Assembly: GCF_002101375.1 (NCBI RefSeq)
Contig: NZ_CP015207.1
Location: forward strand, 3,289,766-3,353,765
Source of the DNA: Sporosarcina ureae
GTDB taxonomy: Bacteria; Bacillota; Bacilli; Bacillales_A; Planococcaceae
DNA length: 64,000 nucleotides
Direction: 5' to 3'
The notes below the pieces were generated by a model. That model was given only the letters and a program-made list of their open reading frames with translations, searched no databases and had not been told where the DNA came from. Positions 35,533 to 47,964 of this stretch are shown here, piece by piece; position 1 is the first letter of the stretch; each line of letters starts with the position of its first letter. Made by a program: the position numbers and the translations under genes.

Positions 35533-37356
35533 ATGAATCAAGAGCAGAGAGCAGCACGTCAAAAAAACATTCGAAATTTTTCTATCATTGCCCATATCGA
35601 CCACGGGAAATCAACGCTGGCGGATCGGATATTAGAAAAAACAGAAATAGTGAAAACACGTAACATGAAGGCCCAATCATTGGATTCGATGGACCTGGAA
35701 CGTGAACGCGGTATCACCATTAAATTGAATGCCGTTCAGTTAGTCTATACAGCATTGAATGGTGAAGACTATACATTCCATTTGATCGATACACCAGGAC
35801 ACGTAGACTTCACATATGAAGTGTCAAGAAGTTTAGCTGCTTGTGAAGGGGCTATTCTTGTAGTAGATTCTGCGCAAGGCATCGAAGCACAAACATTGGC
35901 GAACGTTTATCTGGCGTTAGACAATGATTTAGAAATATTACCTGTTATTAATAAAATCGACCTCCCGGCAGCTGATCCGGATCGTGTGAAAAGAGAAATT
36001 GAAGATGTGATTGGATTAGATGCATCTGAAGCAGTTTTAGCTTCTGCGAAAGCGGGAATTGGGATTGATGAAATCTTAGAACAGATCGTAGAAAAAGTGC
36101 CAGCACCTCAAGGAGATCCGGAAGCGCCATTGAAAGCGTTGATCTTTGACTCTCACTATGATCAATATAAAGGTGTTATTGTCAATATTCGTATCGTAGA
36201 AGGAAAAGTAAAGCCTGGCGATATGATTCGCATGATGGCAACAGGTAAAGAATTTGAAGTACTGGAACTAGGTGTTTTCACTCCAAGTATTTCTCCACGT
36301 GACGAATTGACAGTTGGAGATGTAGGATTCTTATCTGCTTCCATTAAAACGGTAGGCGATACTCAAGTGGGGGATACAATAACACTTGTCAATGATCCTG
36401 CAGAGGAAGCATTGCCAGGTTACCGTCGTATGAATCCGATGGTGTTCTGTGGACTGTATCCAATCGATACATCCAAATACAACGATTTGCGTGAAGCGCT
36501 TGAAAAGCTCGAACTGAATGATTCTGCACTTGAATATGAGCCAGAGACATCTCAAGCGTTAGGCTTCGGTTACCGTTGTGGTTTCCTTGGACTGTTGCAT
36601 ATGGAGATCATTCAAGAACGAATCGAACGCGAATTCAACATCGACTTGATCACGACAGCGCCGAGCGTTATTTATAAAGTAAACTTAACGGATGGTTCGA
36701 CGATGAACGTCGATAACCCATCGATGATGCCTAGTGCACAAAAAGTAGACTTTGTTGAAGAACCATATGTTAAAGCTTCCATTATGGTACCGAATGATTA
36801 CGTAGGATCCGTCATGGAGCTCTGTCAGCGTAAACGTGGAGATTTCATGACAATGGATTATATGGACGCATCCCGTGTCAATATCATTTATGAACTGCCA
36901 TTAGCTGAAATTGTTTATGACTTCTTTGACCAATTAAAGTCTAGTACAAAAGGGTACGCCTCCCTAGATTATGAATTGATTGGCTATAAGCGATCGAAAC
37001 TCGTTAAGATGGACATTTTGTTAAACGGGGAAACTGTCGATGCGTTGAGCTTTATCGTGCACAATGACTTTAGCTACGAACGTGGGAAGGCAATCGTTGA
37101 AAAACTGAAGTCGTTAATTCCAAGACAACAGTTTGAGGTTCCTGTGCAAGCAGCAATCGGGCAGAAAATCGTTGCACGTTCAACTATCAAATCGATGGGG
37201 AAAAACGTTTTAGCAAAATGTTACGGTGGAGATATTTCTCGTAAGCGTAAACTGCTTGAGAAACAAAAAGAAGGTAAGAAAAAGATGAAGCAAGTAGGCT
37301 CAGTGGAAGTTCCACAAGAAGCATTCATGGCGGTTTTGAAGATGGATGAAGATTAA
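35533..37356 (+). CDS. lepA: elongation factor 4 (LepA)
   Basis: LepA is a ribosome-binding GTPase that back-translocates or remodels stalled ribosomes. The 607 residues carry G1 [11 protein letters not shown]2 RERGITIK, G3 DTPGHVDF, G4 NKIDLP and the LepA-specific C-terminal domain ([20 protein letters not shown]). ATG 35533 follows AGGAGTGA by 7 bases; GTG 35530 directly before it is the alternative. Confidence 0.97.
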   Translation: MNQEQRAARQKNIRNFSIIAHIDHGKSTLADRILEKTEIVKTRNMKAQSLDSMDLERERGITIKLNAVQLVYTALNGEDYTFHLIDTPGHVDFTYEVSRSLAACEGAILVVDSAQGIEAQTLANVYLALDNDLEILPVINKIDLPAADPDRVKREIEDVIGLDASEAVLASAKAGIGIDEILEQIVEKVPAPQGDPEAPLKALIFDSHYDQYKGVIVNIRIVEGKVKPGDMIRMMATGKEFEVLELGVFTPSISPRDELTVGDVGFLSASIKTVGDTQVGDTITLVNDPAEEALPGYRRMNPMVFCGLYPIDTSKYNDLREALEKLELNDSALEYEPETSQALGFGYRCGFLGLLHMEIIQERIEREFNIDLITTAPSVIYKVNLTDGSTMNVDNPSMMPSAQKVDFVEEPYVKASIMVPNDYVGSVMELCQRKRGDFMTMDYMDASRVNIIYELPLAEIVYDFFDQLKSSTKGYASLDYELIGYKRSKLVKMDILLNGETVDALSFIVHNDFSYERGKAIVEKLKSLIPRQQFEVPVQAAIGQKIVARSTIKSMGKNVLAKCYGGDISRKRKLLEKQKEGKKKMKQVGSVEVPQEAFMAVLKMDED

Positions 37357-37368
37357 TTAAATTCAGCG

Positions 37369-37395
37369 AAAAGGGGGCAAATCGCCCTCTTTTTG
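37369..37395 (+). terminator. terminator after lepA
   Basis: AAAAGGGGGC (37369-37378) and GCCCTCTTTT (37384-37393) around a 5-base loop, ending in T. Confidence 0.85.
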
Positions 37396-37428
37396 CCGTT
37401 TACATACTTACACAAAGGAAGTGACTGC

Positions 37429-38568
37429 ATGCGGGGAGTGTATATCCATATACCGTTTTGCCAGCAAATTTGTCATTATTGCGATTTCAATAAAGTATTT
37501 CTAAAAAACCAACCAGTCGATCAATACATCGAATCGATTGGCAAAGAGTTTTATTATATGAAAGAAGTGGGTTATTCTTTTGATGAAGTGGAAACCGTTT
37601 TCTTAGGCGGTGGCACACCGACAGCACTCAACATCGCCCAGCTCGACCGGTTACTGACGATCGTTTCACAGTATATCGATGTCGAGGCATTGAAGGAATT
37701 TACAACGGAAGCAAATCCGGATGATTTATCGGAAGGGCAACTTTCTATATTGAAGGAAAAAGGTGTGAATCGCTTGTCTATCGGTGTGCAAACCTTCAAC
37801 GAACGATTACTGAAACAAATTGGACGCACGCATTCCAATGAAGACGTAGAGAAAGTTATTAAGGCTGCGCGTAAAGTTGGCTTTGAAAACATTAGTATCG
37901 ATTTAATGTACAGCTTACCAACTCAGACAGTGAAGGAGTGGGAAGAAACACTCGATCGTGCATTAGCGCTTGACCTGCCTCATTATTCCGCCTATTCATT
38001 AATCGTGGAACCGAAAACGGTTTTTTACAATCGCATGGTCAAAGGGAAATTACCGTTACCGGGGGAGGATATTGAAGCAGAAATGTTCTCCATGGTGATC
38101 GAACGCATGAATGCAGCAGGCCGCGATCAATATGAAATCAGTAATTTTGCAAAAACTGATCATCCTTCGTTTCATAATCTGATTTATTGGGAAAACTCTC
38201 ACTATGCAGGTATTGGTGCAGGTGCGCACGGTTATATAGGAAAAGAACGTTATGCGAACGTCGGACCGTTAACACATTACATTAATCTATTGGAGGAAGG
38301 GAAGCTACCTCGTAAAGAAGTACACGAAGTAACTCTTGCTGAATCAATGGAAGAAGAAATGTTTCTAGGTTTACGAATCATTGAGGGAGTTTCGATGCGA
38401 GAATTCGAGCAGAAATTTCAGCGGCCGATTGATAAAGTATTCAGCAAACCGATAGAAAAAATGCAACAGCAAGGGCTTCTAGAAATGGATGGAGACCATC
38501 TTCGCTTGACTAGAAAAGGTGTTTTTCAAGGGAATTCGGTATTTCAGGAATTTTTATTAGGAGATTGA
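37429..38568 (+). CDS. hemW: radical SAM heme chaperone HemW
   Basis: HemW is related to oxygen-independent coproporphyrinogen oxidase but acts in heme insertion. The 379 residues have the cluster motif PFCQQICHYCDF with Cys11, Cys15 and Cys18, then FLGGGTPT, SIGVQTFNERLLKQIGR and the heme-binding HNLIYWENSHYAGIGAGAHGY region. ATG 37429 follows AAAGGAAGTGA. It lies upstream of hrcA as in B. subtilis, but separated by a promoter. Confidence 0.93.
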   Translation: MRGVYIHIPFCQQICHYCDFNKVFLKNQPVDQYIESIGKEFYYMKEVGYSFDEVETVFLGGGTPTALNIAQLDRLLTIVSQYIDVEALKEFTTEANPDDLSEGQLSILKEKGVNRLSIGVQTFNERLLKQIGRTHSNEDVEKVIKAARKVGFENISIDLMYSLPTQTVKEWEETLDRALALDLPHYSAYSLIVEPKTVFYNRMVKGKLPLPGEDIEAEMFSMVIERMNAAGRDQYEISNFAKTDHPSFHNLIYWENSHYAGIGAGAHGYIGKERYANVGPLTHYINLLEEGKLPRKEVHEVTLAESMEEEMFLGLRIIEGVSMREFEQKFQRPIDKVFSKPIEKMQQQGLLEMDGDHLRLTRKGVFQGNSVFQEFLLGD

Positions 38569-38578
38569 GTTTGATTCG

Positions 38579-38607
38579 TTGACATATAAAATAGAATTTG
38601 ATAAATT
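38579..38607 (+). promoter_or_regulatory. sigma-A promoter of the hrcA-dnaK operon
   Basis: TTGACA (38579-38584) and TAAATT (38602-38607) with a 17-bp spacer, directly upstream of the CIRCE operator. Confidence 0.78.
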
Positions 38608-38617
38608 ATGAGTAGTA

Positions 38618-38644
38618 TTAGCACTCGAGGTTAATGAGTGCTAA
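38618..38644 (+). promoter_or_regulatory. CIRCE operator (HrcA binding site)
   Basis: A perfect TTAGCACTC (38618-38626), 9-bp spacer, GAGTGCTAA (38636-38644). HrcA binds this element and represses the operon until heat shock titrates GroE. Confidence 0.97.
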
Positions 38645-38658
38645 CAGGAGTGATGATC

Positions 38659-39710
38659 ATGTTGACAAACAGACAATTGCTCATACTACAATTGACAGTG
38701 AAAGATTTCATCGAGTCTGCACAACCGGTTGGTTCCAGACAACTGTCGAAAAAGCCGGAAGCGCCATTTAGTTCGGCAACGATTCGGAATGACATGGCGG
38801 ATCTGGAGGATATGGGTTATTTAGAAAAGACTCACACATCATCTGGAAGAGTGCCTTCCGAAAAAGGCTATCGGTTCTTTGTGGACCATTTATTGCAACC
38901 ACAAGCTCTAGGCCTGGAGGACAGCTTGCAGTTGCGTACAGTGTTTCAAGAGAGAGTTGGAGAGTCGGAAGAATTAATTCGGAAATCCGCAACCATTCTA
39001 TCTGACTTGACGAATTATACGTCCATCCTACTTGGACCTGACACATCTACACATGCCGTGAAGAAATTCTCTATTGTTCCATTAGATCAACAACGAGCAG
39101 TGGCGATTATCGTAACTGATAACGGACATGTGGAAAATCGGATTTTTGATGTACCACCTGGTCTTACTGCTTCGGAAATTGAGAAGACGGTAAATATTTT
39201 AAATGACCGCCTAATCGGCACATCGCTTGTGCAGTTGCAACAAAAATTGCAACTCGAAGCGAAGTATGTTTTTGAACAGCATATTCACCAAGCTGAACAA
39301 TTATTCAGCTCCTTGCAACAAGCAATGGCAGTGGAGCCGGAAGAGCGATTGTATTTTGGTGGGAAATTGAATATGTGGAAACAACCGGAATTTCACGACT
39401 TCCAGAAGATGCAATCATTTTTTGAGTTGATAGAGAAAGGCAATCCTGCCATGGGGCTTTTCCAAAAAAACGAACAAGGTATTCAAGTTCGGATTGGTTC
39501 TGAAAATAATGTGATTGATATGGAAGACTATAGCGTGATTACTTCCACGTACTCGGCAGGAGAGAATATGGAAGGTTCCATCGCAATTATCGGTCCGAAG
39601 CGGATGGATTACGGAAGAGTCATTACATTGCTCGATATACTAAGCAGTGATTTATCTTCTGCACTTCATCGGTTAACCATCGGAAAAGACGGGAACGGGA
39701 GGCAAGACAA

Positions 39711-39714
<4 letters not shown>
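38659..39714 (+). CDS. hrcA: heat-inducible repressor HrcA
   Basis: HrcA is the class I heat-shock repressor. The 351 residues have an N-terminal winged helix (LTNRQLLILQLTVKDFIESA, PVGSRQLSKK, SSATIRNDMADLEDMGYL, TSSGRVPSEKGYRFFVD) and the C-terminal GAF-like domain ending GPKRMDYGRVITLLDILS. ATG 38659 follows AGGAG by 8 bases; earlier in-frame starts lie in CIRCE or the ribosome site. It autoregulates through the CIRCE 15 bp upstream and overlaps grpE by 4 bp. Confidence 0.96.
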
Positions 39715-42166
<2,452 letters not shown>

Positions 42167-42190
42167 GTAAATTGAAATAGCTATTGACGG

Positions 42191-42226
42191 AAAAGTCAAA
42201 GTCCGAAATTCCGGCTTTGACTTTTT
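42191..42226 (+). terminator. terminator after dnaK
   Basis: AAAAGTCAAAGTCCG (42191-42205) and CCGGCTTTGACTTTT (42211-42225) form a 15-bp stem with one mismatch and a 5-base loop, ending in T. Partial read-through would still reach dnaJ. Confidence 0.88.
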
Positions 42227-42259
42227 CGTTTGTTAACTTAACAAAATTCAATATCAACG

Positions 42260-42268
42260 TGTTACAAT
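42260..42268 (+). promoter_or_regulatory. possible internal extended -10 promoter for dnaJ
   Basis: TGT followed by TACAAT (42260-42268) with TTAACA (42238-42243) 19 bp upstream. It lies between the dnaK terminator and dnaJ. Confidence 0.45.
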
Positions 42269-42302
42269 GGACAACAGGTAAAATGCGATGAGGGGTGCAA
42301 TG

Positions 42303-43424
42303 ATGAGTAAACGAGATTACTATGAGGTGCTGGGCGTATCTAAATCCGCTACGAAGGAAGAGATCCGCAAAGCATACCGTACACTTTCTAAGAAGTTCCA
42401 TCCGGATTTAAATAAAGAAGCGGATGCGGAAGTGAAATTTAAAGAAGTAACAGAAGCATTTGAAGTGTTGAGCGATGAGAACAAAAGAGCCGAATATGAT
42501 CAATACGGTCATAATGGACCGGGTGCAGGCTTCGGAGGATTCGGTGGCGGAGGCGCAGATGGCTTCGGCTTTGAAGATATTTTTAGTACGTTCTTCGGTG
42601 GCAGTGCAAGAAGAAGAGATCCAAATGCTCCGCAAAAAGGTAATGACTTGCAATATACTATGACAGTCGAATTTATGGATGCAATTTTCGGTAAAGAAAC
42701 AGAAATCGACATCCCGCGCGAGGAAGAATGCGATACGTGTGACGGCACTGGTGCTAAGAAAGGTACAAGCGTTAAAACATGTACGGAATGTAATGGTGCG
42801 GGTGAGGTTTCATTCGCTCAAAACACACCATTTGGTCAAGTTGTCAACCGCAGAACATGCCCTACATGCCAGGGTACAGGGAAAATTATTCCTGAAAAAT
42901 GTGAAGCATGCCGTGGTAAAGGTCGCGTAACGAAAAACAAAGTCATCAAAATAACGATCCCTGCTGGTGTAGATCAAGGACAACGTTTACGGGTAGGCGG
43001 TCAAGGTGAAGCAGGAATTAATGGAGGACCTCCTGGAGACTTGTACATCGTCTTTAATGTTCGTCCACATAAACGTTTCATTCGAGAAGAAGATGATATT
43101 ATATTAGAGTTGAACTTGACGTTCCCACAAGCATCATTAGGAGACGAACTCGAAGTCCAGACGGTGCATGGAAAAGTGAAGTTGAAGATACCGGCGGGTA
43201 CACAAAACGGCACAACTTTCCGCCTCCGTGGAAAAGGGGTTCCAAACGTACACGGTCATGGAACAGGCGACCAACATGTCATCGTCAAAGTGATTACACC
43301 GAAAAAGATGACGGAGCGCCAAAAGGAATTACTGCGTGAGTTTGCATCCATTGAGGGTGAATCACCTGATGAGTATTCTAGCTCATTCTTCGATAAAATC
43401 AAACGCACTTTTAAAGGTGAATGA
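42303..43424 (+). CDS. dnaJ: chaperone DnaJ (Hsp40)
   Basis: DnaJ stimulates DnaK ATPase and delivers substrates. The 373 residues show the J domain ([20 protein letters not shown] with the HPD motif in FHPDLN), a Gly/Phe-rich region ([17 protein letters not shown]), four CxxCxGxG zinc repeats ([41 protein letters not shown]) and C-terminal beta domains. ATG 42303 follows AGGGGTG; ATG 42300 is too close to that site. Confidence 0.97.
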   Translation: MSKRDYYEVLGVSKSATKEEIRKAYRTLSKKFHPDLNKEADAEVKFKEVTEAFEVLSDENKRAEYDQYGHNGPGAGFGGFGGGGADGFGFEDIFSTFFGGSARRRDPNAPQKGNDLQYTMTVEFMDAIFGKETEIDIPREEECDTCDGTGAKKGTSVKTCTECNGAGEVSFAQNTPFGQVVNRRTCPTCQGTGKIIPEKCEACRGKGRVTKNKVIKITIPAGVDQGQRLRVGGQGEAGINGGPPGDLYIVFNVRPHKRFIREEDDIILELNLTFPQASLGDELEVQTVHGKVKLKIPAGTQNGTTFRLRGKGVPNVHGHGTGDQHVIVKVITPKKMTERQKELLREFASIEGESPDEYSSSFFDKIKRTFKGE

Positions 43425-43439
43425 AAGGATTGACTAACT

Positions 43440-44384
43440 GTGAAATGGTCTGAAGTTTCCGTGCACACGACACATGAAGCAACTGAGGCGGTAGCGAACA
43501 TCTTGCATGAAGCGGGTGCGAGCGGAGTTGTAATTGAAGACTCCGAAGAACCTGGTAAAGAACGGGTAGACCAGTACGGTGAAATATATGCACTAGATAA
43601 AGGTGACTTCCCAATCGAAGGTGTCATTATAAAAGCCTATTTGCCTGTCACTAGCTTCATCAATGAAACAGTTGAAAATCTTGAATTGGAAATTGAAGGC
43701 CTTCGTCAATTTTCATTAAATCCTGGACGCTTTACTATAGGCATCACAGAGGTGGATGAAGAAGATTGGGCTAACTCGTGGAAACAATATTTCCATCCGG
43801 TGAAAATATCGAAACGTTTTACAATTGTACCTACATGGGAAGAGTATACACCAGTGGAATCTGATGAGTTGATTATCGAATTGGATCCGGGAATGGCATT
43901 CGGTACGGGTACACATCCTACGACAGTCCTCTGTTTACAAGCTTTGGAGAAATACCTTCAACCTGATCAAATGATTGTCGATGTAGGAACAGGTTCAGGA
44001 GTACTAGCAATCGGTGCTGCCTTACTTGGAGCAAAGCACATTACTGCACTTGACTTGGATGAAGTAGCTGTACGTGCTGCACAGGAGAATGTGACGTATA
44101 ACGATGCAGATGATCGCATTACCGTCTTGAAAGGTAATCTTCTCGATTCGATAGAAGAACCACCAGACATGATTATTGCGAATATACTAGCGGAAGTTAT
44201 CATGTCGTTTTCCCAAGATGCATATCAACTCGTTAAACCAGGTGGACTATTCATTACATCCGGTATTATTGGTGCGAAACGGGACGAAGTGCGTAACGAC
44301 CTAATGGCGCAAGGCTTTGAGATTTTGGAAACGGTTCTCATGGAAGATTGGGTAGCGATCATTGCGCGTAAGGGTAGTGAATAA
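43440..44384 (+). CDS. prmA: ribosomal protein L11 methyltransferase PrmA
   Basis: PrmA trimethylates ribosomal protein L11. The 314 residues have the L11-binding N-terminal domain (WSEVSVHTTHEATEAVANIL) and the SAM domain with IELDPGMAFGTGTHPTT, motif I VDVGTGSGVLAIGAAL and the NPPY-like MIIANILAEV. It uses GTG 43440 after AAAGGATTGA, 15 bp behind dnaJ. The dnaJ-prmA-rsmE-mtaB order is shared with B. subtilis yqeT-U-V. Confidence 0.95.
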   Translation: MKWSEVSVHTTHEATEAVANILHEAGASGVVIEDSEEPGKERVDQYGEIYALDKGDFPIEGVIIKAYLPVTSFINETVENLELEIEGLRQFSLNPGRFTIGITEVDEEDWANSWKQYFHPVKISKRFTIVPTWEEYTPVESDELIIELDPGMAFGTGTHPTTVLCLQALEKYLQPDQMIVDVGTGSGVLAIGAALLGAKHITALDLDEVAVRAAQENVTYNDADDRITVLKGNLLDSIEEPPDMIIANILAEVIMSFSQDAYQLVKPGGLFITSGIIGAKRDEVRNDLMAQGFEILETVLMEDWVAIIARKGSE

Positions 44385-44386
44385 TC

Positions 44387-45127
44387 ATGCAACGTTATTT
44401 TCTGGATCAACCATTTAATGAGCAGCGTCAAGTAGCAATCGGCGGGGATGATTATAAGCATATTGTCAAAGTGATGCGCATGACGCCGGGTCAGGAAATC
44501 CTGACTGTCTATGATGGCGAAGCTTCGGTAGCAATGATCGACAGTGTTTCTGAAGACATCGTTACCGTTTCGCAGCAGAGACAACTGGATAAAGATAACG
44601 AGTTACCGATATCTGTAACGATTGCCTGCGGGTTGCCTAAAGGCGATAAACTTGATTTGATAACGCAAAAAAGTACCGAACTAGGTATGAGTCGATTGAT
44701 TCCTTTTGCTGCAAGTCGTTCTATCGTCAAATGGGATACTAAAAAAGGCGATAAACGTATAGAACGTTTGCAAAAAATTGCTAAGGAAGCTGCTGAACAA
44801 AGTCATCGTAACCGAGTACCGGAGATTTTATCCGTCCAAAGCGTCAAGCAACTGATCATGTATACAGATTCCTTTGATGTCAAATTGTTTGCGGATGAAG
44901 AAGATGCGAAAAGTGATATGCCGCATAAGATTGCGGACCGTCTGAAAAACGTGTATCATGGACAATCGATAGTAGTTGTTTTTGGACCGGAAGGCGGATT
45001 AACGCGGGAAGAAGCCGCTTTACTTCAAGATGCAGGTTTCCTCCCAGTGTCGTTAGGACCTAGAATCTTACGCACGGAAACAGCACCTTTATATGTATTG
45101 TCCGCTATGTCTTATGAATTTGAATGA
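44387..45127 (+). CDS. rsmE: 16S rRNA (uracil-1498-N3)-methyltransferase RsmE
   Basis: RsmE is a SPOUT methyltransferase of 16S rRNA U1498. The 246 residues have a PUA-like N-terminal domain (MQRYFLDQPF, HIVKVMRMTPGQ) and the knotted C-terminal domain with KGDKLDLITQKSTELG, RIERLQKIAKEAAEQS and the SAM loop VVVFGPEGGLTREE. It starts 2 bp after the prmA stop. Confidence 0.95.
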   Translation: MQRYFLDQPFNEQRQVAIGGDDYKHIVKVMRMTPGQEILTVYDGEASVAMIDSVSEDIVTVSQQRQLDKDNELPISVTIACGLPKGDKLDLITQKSTELGMSRLIPFAASRSIVKWDTKKGDKRIERLQKIAKEAAEQSHRNRVPEILSVQSVKQLIMYTDSFDVKLFADEEDAKSDMPHKIADRLKNVYHGQSIVVVFGPEGGLTREEAALLQDAGFLPVSLGPRILRTETAPLYVLSAMSYEFE

Positions 45128-45143
45128 AAGAAGTGAACAACTT

Positions 45144-46484
45144 ATGTCTTCAGTTGCTTTTCATACACTGGGCTGCAAAGTGAATCATTATGAAACAGAA
45201 GCTATTTGGCAACTGTTTCAAGAAGCAGACTATGAAAGAGTAGAGTTTGATAAGAATTCTGATGTCTATGTTATTAATACATGTACCGTAACGAATACTG
45301 GTGATAAAAAGAGCCGACAAGTAATTCGTCGTGCTATTCGTAAAAATCCAGACGCAGTAATCTGTGTAACTGGTTGTTATGCACAAACATCACCAGCAGA
45401 AATTATGGCAATTCCAGGTGTGGATATTGTTGTAGGTACACAAGATCGTTCGAAACTACTTGGGCTGATCGAACAATTCCGTGAAGAGCGCCAACCGATT
45501 AATGCGGTGCGCAACATTATGAAAAACCGTGTCTATGAAGAACTCGACGTACCGTCATTTACAGATCGCACACGTGCTTCATTAAAAATACAAGAAGGTT
45601 GTAATAACTTCTGTACGTTCTGTATCATTCCATGGGCTAGAGGGTTAATGCGCTCACGTAATCCTGAAGAAGTTATTCATCAGGCACAGCAACTCGTCGA
45701 CGCAGGCTATCTTGAAATCGTCTTAACAGGTATTCATACAGGTGGTTACGGTGAAGATCTAAAAGGCTATAACTTAGCTCGTCTGTTGCGTGACTTGGAG
45801 CAGCAAGTAAAAGGATTGAAACGTCTTCGTATTAGTTCAATCGAAGCGAGCCAATTAACAGACGAAGTAATTGATGTATTACGCGACTCTAATATTGTTG
45901 TACGCCACTTGCATATCCCTATTCAGTCAGGTTCAGATACTGTACTAAAACGGATGCGCCGTAAATACACAATGGAGTTCTTCTCTGATCGTTTAACTCG
46001 TCTGAACGAAGCGTTGCCTGACCTTGCTATTACTTCTGATGTCATCGTAGGCTTCCCTGGTGAGACGGAAGAAGAGTTCATGGAGACGTATAATTTCATT
46101 CGTGACCATAAGTTTTCTGAACTCCATGTGTTCCCTTATTCGAAAAGAACTGGCACACCTGCTGCTCGTATGGAAGATCAAATTGACGAAAGCGTGAAAA
46201 ACGAACGCGTCCACCGCTTATTAACGTTGAACGATCAGTTAGCAAAAAATTATGCTGCTCGTTTTGAAGGCGAAGTACTCGAAGTTATTCCAGAAGAAAT
46301 CTTTAAGGACGACACTGAACAGAATCTCTATGTAGGCTATACAGATAATTATTTGAAAGTAGTCTTGCCTGCAGATGAAACGATGATTGGACAAATTGTA
46401 AAAGTGAAAATCACGAAAGCGGGCTATCCTTACAATGAAGGTCAACCGGTTCGTGTGCTTACAGAAGAAAAAATCATGATTTAA
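45144..46484 (+). CDS. mtaB: tRNA t6A37 methylthiotransferase MtaB
   Basis: MtaB converts t6A37 to ms2t6A37 in ANN-decoding tRNAs using two iron-sulfur clusters. The 446 residues have the UPF0004 domain with three cysteines (HTLGCKVNHYET, NTCTVTNTGDKKSRQ, VTGCYAQ), the radical SAM motif EGCNNFCTFCIIP with Cys153, Cys157 and Cys160, and a C-terminal TRAM domain. ATG 45144 follows AAGTGA; an in-frame ATG at 45093 lies inside rsmE. A terminator follows directly. Confidence 0.95.
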   Translation: MSSVAFHTLGCKVNHYETEAIWQLFQEADYERVEFDKNSDVYVINTCTVTNTGDKKSRQVIRRAIRKNPDAVICVTGCYAQTSPAEIMAIPGVDIVVGTQDRSKLLGLIEQFREERQPINAVRNIMKNRVYEELDVPSFTDRTRASLKIQEGCNNFCTFCIIPWARGLMRSRNPEEVIHQAQQLVDAGYLEIVLTGIHTGGYGEDLKGYNLARLLRDLEQQVKGLKRLRISSIEASQLTDEVIDVLRDSNIVVRHLHIPIQSGSDTVLKRMRRKYTMEFFSDRLTRLNEALPDLAITSDVIVGFPGETEEEFMETYNFIRDHKFSELHVFPYSKRTGTPAARMEDQIDESVKNERVHRLLTLNDQLAKNYAARFEGEVLEVIPEEIFKDDTEQNLYVGYTDNYLKVVLPADETMIGQIVKVKITKAGYPYNEGQPVRVLTEEKIMI

Positions 46485-46487
46485 TTT

Positions 46488-46515
46488 GGACCACCTGTAA
46501 TGGGTGGTCTTTTTC
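46488..46515 (+). terminator. terminator after mtaB
   Basis: GACCACC (46489-46495) and GGTGGTC (46503-46509) followed by five T. Confidence 0.88.
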
Positions 46516-46544
46516 GTGCAACAAAATGTAAGCTTTGTTATACT
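46516..46544 (+). promoter_or_regulatory. promoter of deoC
   Basis: GTGCAA (46516-46521) and TATACT (46539-46544), 17 bp apart, with TG one base before the -10 (extended -10). It begins where the mtaB terminator ends. Confidence 0.7.
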
Positions 46545-46564
46545 GAAAAAAACGGTACGTAAAA

Positions 46565-46580
46565 AAGGAGCGCTTTCATT
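46565..46580 (-). promoter_or_regulatory. candidate cre (CcpA) site at the deoC start
   Basis: Read on the minus strand, AATGAAAGCGCTCCTT fits the catabolite-responsive consensus WTGNAANCGNWNNCWW with one mismatch. It overlaps the deoC Shine-Dalgarno and first base of the start codon, so CcpA bound here would act as a roadblock. Carbon repression of deoxynucleoside catabolism is known in B. subtilis. Confidence 0.45.
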
Positions 46581-47250
46581 GACTACAAACTATGCCGCTT
46601 ATATCGATCATACGCTGTTAAAGGCAGAAGCAACAAAACAGCAAGTACTGGCATTATGTGAAGAAGCAAAAAAATATTCCTTTGCTTCAGTCTGTATTAA
46701 TCCGACTTGGGTGAAAACAGCTGCAGAGGCTTTACAGGGTACGGAGGTAAAAGTATGCACCGTGATCGGTTTTCCTTTAGGTGCAAGCACACCCGAAGTT
46801 AAAGCTTTTGAGGCTAAAGACGCGATTGCTAACGGTGCCACAGAAGTGGATATGGTGATCAATATTGGTGCATTACAAAGTGGATTGCTTGAACAAGTGC
46901 AAAATGACATTGTAGCCGTCGTGGAAGCAGCAAAAGATCAGGCTTTAGTAAAAGTGATCATCGAAACCTCATTGTTGGACGATATCCAAAAACGCACGGC
47001 ATGTGAACTTGCGGTGCTCGCAGGAGCGGACTTTGTCAAAACATCGACTGGATTCTCTACTGGCGGTGCAACTCCGGAAGACGTGAAGCTGATGCGTGCT
47101 GTAGTAGGTCCGGCAATTGGAGTTAAAGCAAGTGGCGGTGTGCGCAGTGCAGAAGACGTAGATCGTATGATGGAGTCGGGTGCAACACGTATTGGTGCGA
47201 GTTCGGGTGTTTCCATCATGCAAGGCCTATCGTCATCGAGCGATTATTGA
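46579..47250 (+). CDS. deoC: deoxyribose-phosphate aldolase
   Basis: DeoC splits deoxyribose-5-phosphate to glyceraldehyde-3-phosphate and acetaldehyde in deoxynucleoside breakdown. The 223 residues show the class I aldolase motifs [40 protein letters not shown], the Schiff-base lysine in [16 protein letters not shown] and [10 protein letters not shown]. It uses TTG 46579, 8 bases after AAAGGAG, giving the same length as the B. subtilis enzyme. It stands alone here rather than with nupC and pdp. Confidence 0.94.
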   Translation: MTTNYAAYIDHTLLKAEATKQQVLALCEEAKKYSFASVCINPTWVKTAAEALQGTEVKVCTVIGFPLGASTPEVKAFEAKDAIANGATEVDMVINIGALQSGLLEQVQNDIVAVVEAAKDQALVKVIIETSLLDDIQKRTACELAVLAGADFVKTSTGFSTGGATPEDVKLMRAVVGPAIGVKASGGVRSAEDVDRMMESGATRIGASSGVSIMQGLSSSSDY

Positions 47251-47303
47251 TCACTTTAAAAGAGTAATTCATAAAACTTCTCATGATATTCTAATAGTTT
47301 TTA

Positions 47304-47332
47304 TTGACCAAACAGAAAATATACGATATAAT
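47304..47332 (+). promoter_or_regulatory. strong sigma-A promoter of rpsU
   Basis: TTGACC (47304-47309) and TATAAT (47327-47332) with a 17-bp AT-rich spacer. Confidence 0.85.
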
Positions 47333-47340
47333 TTTATAGT

Positions 47341-47359
47341 ACATAGCAAAGTGCTATGT
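47341..47359 (+). other. hairpin at the 5' end of the rpsU transcript
   Basis: ACATAGCA (47341-47348), AAG, TGCTATGT (47352-47359): a perfect 8-bp stem with a 3-base loop. The expected transcription start is about 47339, so the mRNA would begin with this hairpin, a form known to protect mRNA 5' ends. Confidence 0.6.
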
Positions 47360-47394
47360 TTCGAAGTGTGTGTTTGGAGGGAGGGACAAGAGAT

Positions 47395-47568
47395 ATGACT
47401 AAGACAGTCGTTCGCAAAAATGAATCACTTGAAGACGCTCTTCGCCGCTTCAAACGTACTGTATCCAAGAGTGGTACAATACAAGAGAGTAGAAAGCGTG
47501 AATTCTATGATAAGCCAAGTGTAAAACGTAAAAAGAAATCAGAAGCTGCTCGTAAGCGCAAGTTCTAA
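47395..47568 (+). CDS. rpsU: 30S ribosomal protein S21
   Basis: S21 is a small basic ribosomal protein bound near the 3' end of 16S rRNA. The 57 residues begin [20 protein letters not shown] and end with a lysine/arginine-rich stretch ([14 protein letters not shown]), as in other Firmicutes. ATG 47395 follows GGAGGGAGGG. In B. subtilis yqeY follows; here a gene-free gap does. Confidence 0.95.
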   Translation: MTKTVVRKNESLEDALRRFKRTVSKSGTIQESRKREFYDKPSVKRKKKSEAARKRKF

Positions 47569-47617
47569 TTTCTGCCTACATTGAATTTTGATATTACCTA
47601 CTAATGTAATTTCTTAT

Positions 47618-47655
47618 AAACCGAAAATCCATCCTTGGATTTTCGGTTTATTTTA
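47618..47655 (+). terminator. terminator after rpsU
   Basis: AAACCGAAAATCCA (47618-47631) and TGGATTTTCGGTTT (47636-47649), 14-bp perfect stem with a 4-base loop, then ATTTTATT. Confidence 0.93.
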
Positions 47656-47704
47656 TTGTCTGGAATTTACTAAGCCATTTATAGGAGTTGTTGGCGAAGG
47701 TATA

Positions 47705-47817
47705 GGGGTGGGGATTAGCACTTCGGAGGGTTCGCGGCGAGCCAACCAGTCACAAGCTCCCTTGGTTGTCTCGCCTGTCGAACTGATCCCCTGGGAGCCC
47801 TCCTACGCGCCACTCCC
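47705..47817 (-). repeat. structured intergenic repeat, copy 1 (reverse orientation)
   Basis: A GC-rich 113-bp block in an AT-rich gap with imperfect inverted arms: GTTCGCGGCGAGCCAACCA (47730-47748) against TGGTTGTCTCGCCTGTCGAAC (47763-47783), plus outer GGAGGG/CCCTCC. Read on the minus strand it shares GAGACAACCAAGGGAGC (47772-47756) and GTTGGCTCGCCGC (47746-47734) with copy 2. It has no coding capacity. It looks like a REP- or MITE-like element with no transposase. Confidence 0.65.
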
Positions 47818-47964
47818 TTGCAATGTAAATGGATGATACTTTTTGTTGTGCATTGAGGTTATGTTTATAATCTATTTTGAACTTGAACTTAATTAAGTTT
47901 AGGCACAAAAATAATTCACTCACTAGCTCCGATGAATATTCTAAGTATCTCCACTCAATAAGTA

